A DNA stretch of 64,000 bases from Ophioderma brevispina (lineage: Eukaryota; Echinodermata; Ophiuroidea; Amphilepidida; Ophiodermatidae): the NCBI GenBank assembly GCA_023653785.1, contig JAMKCH010019767.1, forward strand, positions 62,001 to 126,000, read 5' to 3'. The notes under the pieces were generated by a model that worked only from the letters and a program-made list of their open reading frames with translations, did no database searches and was not told the origin of the DNA. Shown piece after piece: positions 47,041 through 58,419 of the stretch. Positions within the stretch are counted from its first letter, which is position 1; each line of letters opens with the position of its first letter. Position numbers and translations under genes: made by a program.

Positions 47041-47347
47041 TACAATCTTGAACAAAAGTGTGGCACACTTTTCTTACATTACGGTTAAAACGCCCGGTCC
47101 CCCTCCCCAACCCATCCCCCGGAACAAAGTTGAACCTAAATCGTGTCACAGTGCGCCTAACGCCTAACAACCACTCAAATTGATTGGGTGGGGGGGGGGC
47201 GGTTTTGATGAATTTTTAGCAAAAGCTTCAATGTTGAAAACCAAAAAAGGGTTAATTTCATACCTTCAAAAATGGTCGGTCGAATTATGCAGTGTAAAAA
47301 AATCAAATTTTCACAAAGTGTGTAAACTATTTTTGTCCAAGATTGTA
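47041..47347. mobile_element. ACAATCTTGGACAAAAGTGT MITE family, copy 2
   Basis: TACAATCTTGAACAAAAGTG at the left and TTTTTGTCCAAGATTGTA at the right form a terminal inverted repeat bounded by TA on each side, the duplication preferred by Tc1/mariner-type transposases. It has no coding capacity; the G-rich frame at 47180-47362 is an artefact. Confidence 0.82.
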
Positions 47348-47749
47348 GACAGGAATGGGTGAATGGTTAGGGATCTTGTTATGATCTCCTAATTGATGAC
47401 GCATTTACCTGGCTCAGAAAGGTTAATAGTTTGGAAATATTAGTGATGTGAAAGGAACAGAAAAAAAAAAAAAAAATCTCACTAAAAGAGAAAAAATTCA
47501 AATCAAGAGATGTTTTCCTCAATGTATAATTGTTAGTATTATTTAAAGGAGTCAATGGAGTTACGTTCTCCTCACTCTTATTTCTGAAAAAATGTCAATA
47601 TTGTCATCAGTTTATTCCGACCACCGCAATGGCCCATCCTGCATCGCCACGGATAGTGTAGCCTACTATTTAATTTCGTGGTTTTTTTTATGTTGAAAGC
47701 AAAATTCCTCTTGATCATTGAGTTTGGGTGTAACATGTTGGAAAAAAAA

Positions 47750-48130
47750 TATCTTGGATTTTTTTCAAAAAGTTTTTTAGAGTGTCAAATCCAAGATGGC
47801 CGCCAAACTACATAAAGTCGTTATTGGTATTCTGAGGTCCAAATTGATAACTCATAATTGTCAATACCAAAGAGTTCAAAAACATTAAATTCAATATGGC
47901 AGTCAATTAAACAATAAAAACTTACCGTGTGCCTGATATCCAAGATGGCGTTGCAAAATGGCCGCCAAAAAGCTATGTTATTAATATAAAAACGTTGCAG
48001 CAACACATCAGATGAGAATAGGATTCAAATCCATGGGTGTTTATCTTGTGCTGACTAGGAACCCACATCTGGACATGTTTTTTTTTTGGTTCAACATACT
48101 TCAAATCCAAGATGGCGGCCAATATGGCGC
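47750..48130. repeat. AAGATGGCGGCC motif cluster (left arm)
   Basis: CCAAGATGGCCGCCAAA (about 47792), CAAGATGGCG (about 47940), AAAATGGCCGCCAAA (about 47956) and CCAAGATGGCGGCCAAT (about 48106) recur in tens to hundreds of bases. Mirrored sites lie at 50960-51900. The core resembles the YY1 consensus. Confidence 0.65.
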
Positions 48131-49019
48131 CTAAAGCGTATTAACAGTTAAAACTGGTATTTAAGACCAACTACCTAAGTTATTAAATATTTGGAGCAAG
48201 AAGACGCATGCATTTAATACTCTGACAGAAGAAAAATAAATTAAACTATTTCTGTTTTGCTAAACGAAGACTTTAATCCAAGATGCGGACCGTAGCACTG
48301 ATAGTGTAAATTGTGTATGTGTTTTTTCACATAGATCCATGTCATAACAAGAGTTTTGATAGAATTAAAAAAAAAAAACACCTAGATGAATACTTGTACA
48401 TTTATTAACTATTTTATGTTAGAAAACATACTTTAATTCAACCAAATGGTGGCTAATAATATAGTCACTTCCGTAAGCCCTTTTAAATTGCTTAAGTATG
48501 GTGTTTTTTCATTACAAATATTCTATGGATACACATTAGGAAAAATGTATGAAGCAAACTAATATGAGAAGCTCTTGTTTAATACTTTCGTGTTATGGAC
48601 TCTTCACACCAAATGGGGAGGTATAATGACCTTTGTAAGCGCCTATCCAAAACTGGCTGTTTTTCATATATACATCTATAATATAAAACATGAGAATCTG
48701 AATGAAAATACAAATGGAACCGTAAGAACTGACTCTAAGATTGTGTAAATTTTTAATACAGCATTGACCATGTTATTATAAATGTAATCAAAAATAAATA
48801 AAACACTGTATACTTTGAACACAAGGAAATTCGTATTATTTTTGCTTTGGTAAGATAATTCAATATATAAGATGACGGCTAATATGGTCATTGTAATTAT
48901 ATCAATAGCATAACTGTGATTTTCATATATACATATTTTATGCCGCATAGGAATTCTACTAACTTAAAACTATCAAATGAAGCAACTCTATATTTTTTTC
49001 ACTTATAAATGTTTAATAT

Positions 49020-50390
49020 GTTCCATCTAGGGATGGTGACAAAATGAACCGACTGCGTACAAGCATAATCATAATATCAATTGCAATATTTTATAATAAT
49101 TAATATAATAATTTTATTTTTAACGGCGACAGATCCACTTAACGTGATCAAGGCGCTGTTGCGGCTGCCATGAAAAGGCGACTCAGCACATCAGAGGAAA
49201 ACCATAATACCAGAACCAGATTTATGCCAGGAAGCGCGATTTTAGAAGTAGGAGGAAAACGGAGTACCCGGAGAAACCTGCAAGGTCGAAATCACTGGCC
49301 CACCATTTCCATTGATATGGTCATGAATTTCTTACTTACGCCAACCTTTGTAATTGGCATAAATGTCAAAACTACAATAGGCCTTATGTTTGAGCCTCAA
49401 CCTGAGGAGCTCTCAACTTAGGGTTGGGGTGTGCCATTAACAAAGCTCCAAACTTTGGCTTGAACTGATTTAAAATAAATTTGGTCTTCGGAAATTGATT
49501 TTGTTTTTTCAAAATATGGAATGGGAACTGTCAATTAGAGTTGAGGAGATGAGAAAAAAATGGCAAAAGAGGCGCGAACCGGGAGTCTGAATGATACACT
49601 ACACGTAGCGCATCTCAGATCAGTCCCGAACCCCTCCTACCCGGGGCCTCAGTATCTGTGTCTATTTTTCTATTTTGGGGGATGAACTTTACCCTCACTT
49701 TTTTTCACCCACTACATTTGTAGTTCTGTGACACAAAATTATAATTGATAAATGTGGAAAATATTACTCCTCATGTTCTACAAAATTATTAATTTTGTCA
49801 GTCTTCATTTGGGAGATAGCTGTGAGATAACCTCGGGTGTGTTTCTTTTCATACTTGCTTCTTGCAATCCTTGTTATTTACTAGGAGACGGCTTCTAATT
49901 CTGTTTCTTGGTTCCACTGCAATGGTTAAGAAATGTCCCATTTCTGCTGAATTCTGAAGTTAAAATGCCGCGAAGTAGTTACGTGATCGGGCGCTGTTAT
50001 GAAATTATGTTGCAATTGCCAATAAAAAGCTATGATTGACAGAGGGGACGAACAAACCCGTCTGTGTCAGAGAAGTTGTGCAAGTGGGCAGTCATCTCTC
50101 CCTCAATTATTGCTGATGATCTTAAAAAAGCGAAAATGTATGAAAATATTAAATAAAAATGCTGAAGCATTCTGAGTATATTATTTCACATGGAGGTAAA
50201 AACTGGAATTTATTACAAGGTACCAAAACCTACATTTCTGAAATTCAACTGCCCGACGGGCCAGCTCAAGTTGAATTCTTACGGGGCCCGACATGAATTT
50301 CACTGGCCGCGGGCCAGCGCGGCAGTGCTAAATCGCCCTGTTTAACATCCTTTGAAGCCTATGAATGTACATATGATGTAAGTTTTCCCA
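49020..50390. other. Loop of giant inverted repeat II
   Basis: Non-palindromic centre of about 1.4 kb. A short direct repeat, (T/G)TAACGTGATCAAGGCGCTGTTG / GTTACGTGATCGGGCGCTGTTA, occurs at about 49139 and 49978. The 83-codon frame at 49170-49421 (MKRRLSTSEENHN...) shows no known domain; I do not call it a gene. A GC-rich GGCCAGC... GCTGGCCCGCGGCCAG inverted motif lies at about 50258-50325. Confidence 0.5.
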
Positions 50391-52789
50391 TCAACATGCT
50401 TCAAAATCCAAGATGGGTCACTAATGCCATTGTTCACTTCATATCCAACACTGGAGTTTTTTCTTAACATTAATATAAATGAAGCAAACTATTACTATTA
50501 TATCTACACAATATCTACATATTGTTAAATGTTATGCATTAGAAATTTGAAATAAATATATAAATAAAAATATATAACTAGATAAACACTTTTGGACCCA
50601 AAACTCATTTTAGTATTTAGGTTTGTAAAGATGATGAAAAACAAAATGACCAATAGTATGTCATTTTAGATTTGAAGCATTTACATTAAACAAAATTCGA
50701 CAAATATATTGCGTTTTATTACGTTTTATCCAAAAGGTCGTCCCTAATATCAAAAAATTAAGTTTGACATTAGCTGGCATCTTGCTTTTGATTATATTAG
50801 TAAAAATCTAATAAGTAGAATAAGTTTCTTGTGTCAAAGAGTGTATCAAGCTTGCTTCATTTGTATTGTATTCAAATTTCAGAATGTAGTAACATAATGT
50901 AGACTATAAAAAAATCGCCATTTTTTGCTGTTCGTTGCTAGTGGTTAGTGCTATAGCAGCCAAATAGCCGCCATCTTATTGGAAGTATGTTTTTTTAAAC
51001 ATAAAATAAATAGGGATCTTTGGGCCCAAAGGAGGCATCGAAGTGTTTATTTTTTTAATAAAAATATGACAATAACATGGATCTATGTGAAACTCATTTT
51101 ACATTGTTACTACCTATACTGCCCAGTATTGAAAATACAGTGTTCTGATGGTCGCTTATGCCCATTATTCTGCAATAAAGGGGTCGCAATGCATTTCTTA
51201 TTGAAATCAATATGGTTTCGGTAATAGAAAGGTTTTGCAGTATCATATTATGGGCTCATAATGGTATCCTTGGCCGGAAAAAAACTTTAAAATAAAGAGA
51301 TCGGCTGCGGCCCCGACCATTATGTGAGTTTTGCCGACTCGGACACGTATTCGCCCATAAAATGCTACTGCATACCTTTATTTCTTAATTGAGTACTTAC
51401 GGTGACGCCATTTTGGATTCAAAGCATATTAGCAAAACAAAACAGAGATTTGTTTCTTCTGTCTCAAGACATCAAGTGATAATTTACAAATGACACTGTC
51501 CCAATAAGTTTAATGAATCGGGTAGTTTGAATTAAAAATTTTAAGCGAAAATAGCGCTGTCAACGGCCATATTGGCAGCCCATCTTGGGATTTGAAGTTT
51601 GTGAACAAAAAACAAATGTCAGATGTGGGTTCCTAGTACAACAAGATATACATATACCCCCATGAATTTGAATCCTATTCTCATCTTGATGTGTGACATG
51701 CAGTTGTTTATATTCATACCTAGTTGTGGCGGCCATTTCGGACGCATCTTGTATATCACCCTAAGGTTTTATTTGTTTAATGTGACTGTCATATTGAAAT
51801 TAGTTTTTTTTAACTCCATTGGGTACTGTCGTGATTTGGACCTCATATTGGATTCAGAATACCAATTATAATGGAATTAGGTATTGGCGGGCATCTTGGA
51901 TTTGACACCCCTAAAAACTTTTTGAAAAAAAATCCAAGATATTTTTTCCAATAGGGTAAACCCAAAAGACAAAGAATCAAGTGGAATTTTGCTTTAAACA
52001 GAAAATAAAACACGACGGCTGTATTTATGACAACCAGCCTACACTAGGAGCCACTACCATAAGATTGAAGCAGTGACAAATAAAAAGTAGGACTAAGTCC
52101 AGATTTTTTTGAGCCAGGGAATGCTTATCAGGTCAGGGGATCATAAAAAAATTCAGGATTTAGTAAGATTCCAAAATCGTTTATTCGTTACTATATTTGA
52201 TACAATGGTATTTTTGCCAGAAGCATGAGTGTAAGTTATACCTTGTCCATACAAGAAAATATTATACTAATATATGAATATCACAGATAAATTCATGTCT
52301 GGCCCCCCCCCACACAGGTGGGAATTAAAATTAGTCTCTATGAAACCATTCCACACAAGTGGTTTTCACTTATCAGAATACTTTCTTTAATAAATAGAAA
52401 ATTACACATATATCTTAAAATAGCCAAATTGCGAGGGATTGATTGGTTTGTAAAAATACATTTCATTAAATTTCAGTTGATTCATTGTCCAGGGTATCAT
52501 GATGGGAATGATAAGTACACAAATTGTTTTGGCAAACGGGCTTTTCAAATCTGACATCGATAAACATGCAGTTGTTTTAAATACCAGTTTCTGTCTTGTG
52601 TCAGGGTAGGGGTTGGAACACTCTGGTTTATTTTTGAAAAAAGAACATTTTTAAAAAAAAAAAAAAAAACGTGAAAAATACGATCCATACAAGCATTTTA
52701 TTACCTTATCAGCTGGCTCATTTATCGATTGCTGCTGCCAAGTCATGCCAAACTCCAGGCACTCAAAAACTAGTGAGCTAAGGGAGTCT

Positions 52790-53020
52790 TTTTGTGAGGA
52801 ACCAGTTTCTAACATCAGATCGACCACCTGATTGGTCGATTTCGCGATATCCCTGCCGCGATATCCCTGGGTACCGCGAAACCGTTATTTCATTCCTTGT
52901 TCAAGCCAATCGCAGAGCTTTAACACAGCGTTTGGCTGCTGGGGAATCCCGTGACGTAGCGCCCTGTCTAAGTAGCCGGCCAATTAGGCGAGGCGGAATA
53001 CGGAATATCTTGAGAAACCA
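52790..53020. other. GC/CpG-richer segment with CCAAT motifs, right-arm specific
   Basis: No counterpart is visible at the mirrored place in the left arm. It contains ATTGG at about 52830 and CCAAT at about 52906 and 52980, two GCGATATCCCTG phrases and several CpGs. The composition is promoter-like, but no gene adjoins it. Confidence 0.35.
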
Positions 53021-54309
53021 CTCAACCCAAATGAACAATTTTTTTTAAGGCAATATGCTCAATTGCTCATTCTTTATGATAAAAATAAAATCTATAGATA
53101 TCAAAGTAGAAAGTGAAAAATGTCATTTCAATTTTGGGTAAAGTTTTTTATTGGCGTCACCCCACAGTGGGCCAGATTTCTTCCAATTTCGGTCAAGAAT
53201 TAATAACATCGCTACCGTTGAAGAGTTTGGCCATACATTTGGTAACTAGGGTTTTTTTGTGATGCTGAATCCGAATCTGACTGTTATTAGGCTGTCAAGA
53301 TTAACGTTTTTCCCATACAGGGGTCCAAAAAAACCAGCCTCTCGATATCGGTCAATAATTAATAACGTCTTTACCATTGAGAGTTGGCCATAAAATTGGT
53401 AAATATGGGTTTTTTTTGTGATGCTTGAATCTGAATCTGCTTGTTATATGCGTCAGATTACCGTGTATCTATACAGGGGTTCTAAAAAATAAACCAACCA
53501 CCAAAGTGCCCTCTATTTGATACCTTAATTTACAATTATGGAAATATTTTAAAATGCATTTATAAAGGCAGTTCATTAGCTTGTAAAACTGAAAAAAAGC
53601 TTTTTCAGATCAGGTGTAAATAAAAATGGTTGAACTGAAGCCGTTTAAAGACAATAACGGAAATGATATTCTATCGGGCAATGCTTGCAGATGGTAAAGG
53701 ACCACATGCACTCTCGAAACCCCACAAATCATTAAACAGTTTTATAAACAAAACATTTCTAGTATGATAAAATATTTGATAGTGTATTAATAGCAAATAT
53801 AAAATATCTCTAAATAAGAACATATAAGTTCATAAATATAACTCTTCCATGGTTGGCTTTGATATAAATTGAACATATCTGTGCGGCATTACTTGCACCT
53901 AAACAATGTAATTGCAACAAAATTACTATTATGTGTAAACGTCTGTAAAATCGGGGGGAATTTTAACCAATCGACAATCTGCGACTGGAAGTTTTTCTTG
54001 CTGCTCTGAAAAAAGTCCATAATCAGAATGAATGAGAGACTGAAGTTCTGTTCAACTGTTTACCATCTATGCCTCTTACATTGACCACCTCCCTTGAAGA
54101 ATGTTACAAAGTGTGGACCCAAACTGGATTTTCCTATTCTGCGGAAAATGGTCGCATATTTCCGGATGGCAAAGCCTATCGCGATGAAACAAAAAAAATG
54201 ATTCCCAAACAAACCTTGTTGTAGCACTTTTATTTAGACACCACTGTATTGAAAAATATGATAAAAAATATAATTATCAGATATAATATGATACGTGGAA
54301 AATTGTTGA

Positions 54310-54478
54310 AATATAAATCATTCAGATAGGAGTATTCAATATGAGTAATAAATACGCATTAGCAATAATTTTAGGTGATTTGAGAGTTAGCTTTCTAAGG
54401 AAGAATGGCCGTGCGTCTGCAGGAAGCTCAGCTTTTTTCGTTTTCCTTGAAAGAACCTTATCAAGGGGTGGGGGGGGG

Positions 54479-54511
<33 letters not shown>

Positions 54512-54955
54512 TGCAATGTACGGATCAGAATGAGGCCATTGCCTCCGCATGAGATCCTCGTTAGTATTCATTCGGAGACCTTCCTAGTGAAGTTCTTCCT
54601 AGTGAAGTGAAACTCTCGAAGTTCTTGATCCTTCTGGTGAGGACGCCTTGTGCCTTTTCTTAGCATGCCAATGGGCAGCTCCTTGGACCTGACGACTTGA
54701 TGCGCATGCCACAGAACCCTTGGTGAACACCTTGGGCATATAATCCCAACATAGCGGCTTTCATACGCCTTATGGACAGCACTGCATTGGCCCTAGTTGC
54801 CACCGTGCCACGAGCAGATTTTTCTTCATTGAGGGGTGTTAGAAACTTACCCTCTAGATCCCGGGGAGGCGATGGTGGCAGCAAAATTTTGTTGTATCAT
54901 TCACTGACATTTTGGGCGGAACTATAGTGCGTGTTAGAGGTGGGGAACAATTATA
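54310..54955 (-). other. Right-arm-specific insertion with unassigned coding-like fragment
   Basis: The mirrored place in the left arm lacks this 0.65 kb. On the minus strand, 54660-54884 is open for 74 codons with an ordinary amino-acid mix (EGKFLTPLNEEKSARGTVAT... GLYAQGVHQGFCGMRI), unlike the low-complexity frames around it. I do not recognise the family; a retrotransposon gag fragment is one guess. A G-rich tract lies at 54465-54510. Confidence 0.4.
54465..54510 (+). repeat. Long G tract
   Basis: GGGG-T-G-run-C followed by at least 30 uninterrupted guanines (54481-54510). It could form G-quadruplexes; the length is probably inexact because of homopolymer calling. Confidence 0.9.
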
Positions 54956-55390
54956 GGCAAACAAGTATAGTCATTTTATAACCAAAGTTGAGAATAAGTA
55001 ATCAATTCGACGCTTGGCAATATATGCATTTTCAAATTCCAAGAAAAAGATACCGAAAATAGTTTCAGAGACATGTTGTATGCGATTTAAAAGGGCAATT
55101 ATTAATATATAAAAAGACAAGAGCATTTCCAGAGTCATCTATTAAGGCTGCTGGGATTGAAACACACAAACTTGAAAATCTGCCAATTTTTTACGCATTT
55201 TTTTGGAAAAAAAACAAAAGTACCTGAACATTTACTTTGTGTTCTGCGACTCAGTTATGTGTTTGGGGTACCCGGGATTCCATAGGTTCAAAACAATTTC
55301 AGTTTACTACTGTCTGGATGTTTAATGGGTATTGGAAACATAAAATTAAAATTTTGAAGGGGGTCGATTTTTGAACTTTTGACACCCCCT

Positions 55391-57134
55391 GGCCCATGTG
55401 CACCCTGTACAACTAAACATTGTGACAGAAAACGGATACAGGTGTTGAAAGTAATCTATAGCCGGCAGGATTCATAGTCCGGCTCCATAGACGCAACGGA
55501 ATAAAGCGTGAAATAATCTGCGTGAAGAGTCAACTGATCCGATTGCCCTATTGGTCAACATTGTTCCCGGACTGTGAGCCCGGAGGACTATATTCCTACC
55601 ACACCGGCATTTAGACCGAGTCTGAGCATAATATAGGTAAACCTAAGCAATTGAAATCAACACTGAAATATAAAGCCCTGCATAAGCTGTGTTCACACGG
55701 GCGGAAGTAAGGAGAACTTAGAAAGGTGGCCGTAAAGTGTGCAATAGCGCGAGTTGGATAGTGCGTACAGTGTATGTTCTACGGGGTCGAAACTTTTCAA
55801 GAACAAAGAAACAACTGGAATCTTGTTAGGCGAGATCGCGGATGCTTACGTTTGGGTTTAGGGTTCTTCAAGAATCTGGCTCTGAAGTGTTTTATACTAG
55901 ATGAAAAATTATTTGTAAATTGCGTAAATAAAATAGAATAAATTCACAAATGAAAAAACCTGATTTTTATGTAGCAAAAACGTAATATATCTACAATTTT
56001 TTTACATTATGTCCTCTCATCGCATCTTACCTAAATCAATAACAGAATACAAAACGAAAACTATTAGTGCCAAGTGAGGATTCATATTAATACCAATAAT
56101 AATTGAGCTGGTCCGAGGAGAAACTGAAATATTGTAATGGTTTGTTATGAGAGGATCTCCGAAGATGGGGTAAATAATTCCACGACGAATCTCGAAAATG
56201 AGAGCTAAGTGGTCCCATACCCACCTTATAAAAGGGTTTTTATTTGATTTTTCGTTCATTTTTTTAAATTTGTATTGGCTTTTTATTTTTTGTTCCTTTT
56301 TATCTAATTTAATTTTACATTCATTTTTATATGAATCCATTTATTTGATCTATGTTGATTATTCCTATTTTTTCATTTGAGTTATTTTCTGTATGTGGAA
56401 TCGTTTATTTGGAATTTCTTGGTTTGTATGTTTCTATTATTTTTATGCACATTTAGGTCATGCCTCATGATATGTCTGTTCAAGAATGTGCCAAAAGCTG
56501 CCCTTGAATGTAGAACCGCGCAGTTGCAGCGACAGGTTATTGTTAAAAACCATGCTACTAATCAGACCCATACCCTACATAATCATAATTATGTTTAAAA
56601 GCAAATATTAGAACATTTTTTTGAAAAGAGGGCTACCAATTTTCAAAATTTGATAATTTTGCACAGCTATGTTAGTAATTGTCTAGAAACTAACAAAACC
56701 TGCGAACGGAAGCCTCAAAATGCGTAGTTATCATACAAGTGGCGATTTTTGTAATTAGAATTGGGGTCCTAGATTGTACATCACGGCAGAGTGGAAATGC
56801 TACGTTTATGTCGTCCATGATGAAATAGTGCACCTCAAGAAAACGACCCTCTAACTTGACTTGCCGAACCAAATTAAAACAACTAATCAGATAGCGTAGA
56901 TGGCGCTATTCCCGGTATTTAATATTGGAGGCCGTTCCAGCAGCCGTTGAATTCTTATTGGGAGCACGATATTAATTATCTAATTACAAAATTTCTACGT
57001 TTGCGACACATAGACATGTAGAGCTTAACCATTCACAGGTACAGTTTTAATCAGCCTAGTTTTTACCAATTGCAACCGTTAAATATCTCAATTTTTTGAA
57101 AAATTGAGGGCGCTCTTCAAAATATGCTTAAGCC
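55391..57134. other. No gene recognised
   Basis: The segment 55.44-55.65 kb is less AT-rich (GTCCGG, CCCGGACTGTGAGCCCGGAGG). The frames at 56.0-56.6 kb are Phe/Lys-rich and look random. Confidence 0.45.
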
Positions 57135-57405
57135 TACAATCATGGATAAAAAGTTTGGTACACTTTGTCCGATTAGGGAACGATGACCCCCTACCCCCCC
57201 CCCCAGGCATGTGATCGAGTCATGTGTCAGCAGCCACGCCAGGTTCCCCAACATTGATTGATGGGGGGTGGCGGAAGAATGTAGTAATAAAGGGGAGAAT
57301 TTGCTTTCTAAAGAAATGATTACCCAAATTCGATCTCATTTGTGAACATGGGAATGGTTCCAATATATTGCATCAAGGGTGACAACTATTTTTTCGAGGA
57401 TTGTA
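57135..57405. mobile_element. ACAATCTTGGACAAAAGTGT MITE family, copy 3
   Basis: TACAATCATGGATAAAAAGT at the left and ACTATTTTTTCGAGGATTGTA at the right, with TA at each edge. Inside it keeps the C-run, a TTGATTGATGGGGGG phrase and an overall layout like copies 1 and 2, but is more diverged. Confidence 0.7.
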
Positions 57406-58127
57406 GATCTACATGTTTAACAAAAATATAGCTCTTTAAGGCAATCTTGTATTTCATGGGTGTTGCAAAGTATAAGCCATTTTCCCATTCAGTTGTATCC
57501 ATAATTGCAAGGTCAATAATTAAATTGCAGTTAGCGCATAAAGAGTAAATGATTTTGCAACGTTATTACTTATTATATATTAGTACTTGCATAGGCCTAG
57601 GTGCACGTATAATTAAAAAATAAAAAGTGAATCGGGTCTTTTATACACGTTAGTGGATAATGGGGGGAGGGGGGAGCTCTTGAATCCCAGACGCCAAAAA
57701 CAGATTTTCCAAAGGTATAGTTCAACGAAACTCTGCACATATAAAGAGTACTCTAAGATATCAATATTAGCGAAAGACAAATCAACAATATTGATCAATT
57801 TAGAAATTGGGCCTAAACAATGACTTTCATGCCTGCCAAAAGCCATTTTGTTTTGCCATTTTTTTTCACCATGGACTAAAATTTTTAACTAACGTTTTTG
57901 TGAGAATAGACCAAATTAACTATCTATAGCAATAAATTTGGTGTTTGATAAAATCTGGAATTTTTCATGGTACCTTTTCATGGATTTTGTACAAGTGCAG
58001 GCGGTGGCGGCCAAGCCTCATTCATTATAGCAACTCACCACTGGCAAAAATGTCAAAAGAAATACAGCAATACTGAGTGCAAACCACAAACCAATTTGGG
58101 TGCTTTGATGTGGGTCGGTCATGGGTG
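57406..58127. other. No gene recognised
   Basis: AT-rich spacer up to the second DIRS element. Confidence 0.45.
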
Positions 58128-58345
58128 TTCCCATGACTCATACAGGAATCTGCTTACCTTCAATCCGATGTTGATGTAACAAATTGCATTGTCTTTAGGC
58201 AGATGCAGAACCTCCCATGAAAATATATTCCCACATAAATATATTCATTTCGATCACCCTGTATGACGACACCTCACCAAGTGAGTCATACCCACAATCC
58301 TCTTCCTCTTTTCGTCTTGGGTTCGACAAGATGGTATCGTTAAAT
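58128..58345 (+). repeat. DIRS element 2, left inverted terminal repeat
   Basis: GTTCCCATGACTCATACAGG, GATGTTGATGTAACAAATTG, TTTAGGCAGATGCAGAACCT, ATTTCGATCACCCTGTATGACG and TCCTCTTCCTCTTTTCGTCTTG run to the GTTCGACAAGATGG inner edge. It is the inverse of 60737-60978. Confidence 0.88.
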
Positions 58346-58419
58346 GTATTTAGATCCTGAATTTTGTCGAAGTGTTTGTGGTTCTTGGTCGATTTAGCTA
58401 CTAGGTGCCCTGAAAATTG

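Larger units (their letters stand above)
44450..49000 (+). repeat. Giant inverted repeat II, left arm
   Basis: Pairs with 50400-55390 in reverse over about 4.5-5 kb. Landmarks, outer to inner: GACAGGGGGTGTCAATAAATTC / GACACCCCCTG; CCGTTTGTGT... CATCCGGAAATA; two 160-bp subunits containing ACCCTGTAT and CTCTCAACGGTAAAGATGTTA; GACACAAGACAGAAAAAATCGGTATTTA; AAATCCAAGATGGCCGCC; ATAGATCCATGTCA. Divergence is high, with many indels. Arm-specific insertions include the MITE at 47041-47347. Confidence 0.82.
50400..55390 (-). repeat. Giant inverted repeat II, right arm
   Basis: Reverse-orientation partner of 44450-49000. It carries arm-specific insertions at about 52640-53030 and 54310-54955. Inner motif sites include ATAGCCGCCATCTTATTGG (about 50965) and GGCGGCCATTTCGG (about 51728). 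Confidence 0.82.

Noticed and set aside
49170..49421. 83-codon frame in the palindrome loop
   Set aside because: Plausible composition but no domain or homologue recalled; kept only as a note in the loop description.
49560..49640. Possible tRNA-like segment (GCGCGAACCGGGAG...)
   Set aside because: No cloverleaf can be drawn: the paired arms and anticodon loop are missing.
52794..53048. 84-codon frame in the CpG-rich right-arm segment
   Set aside because: Arg/Ser-rich with no domain; more likely a non-coding GC-rich insert.
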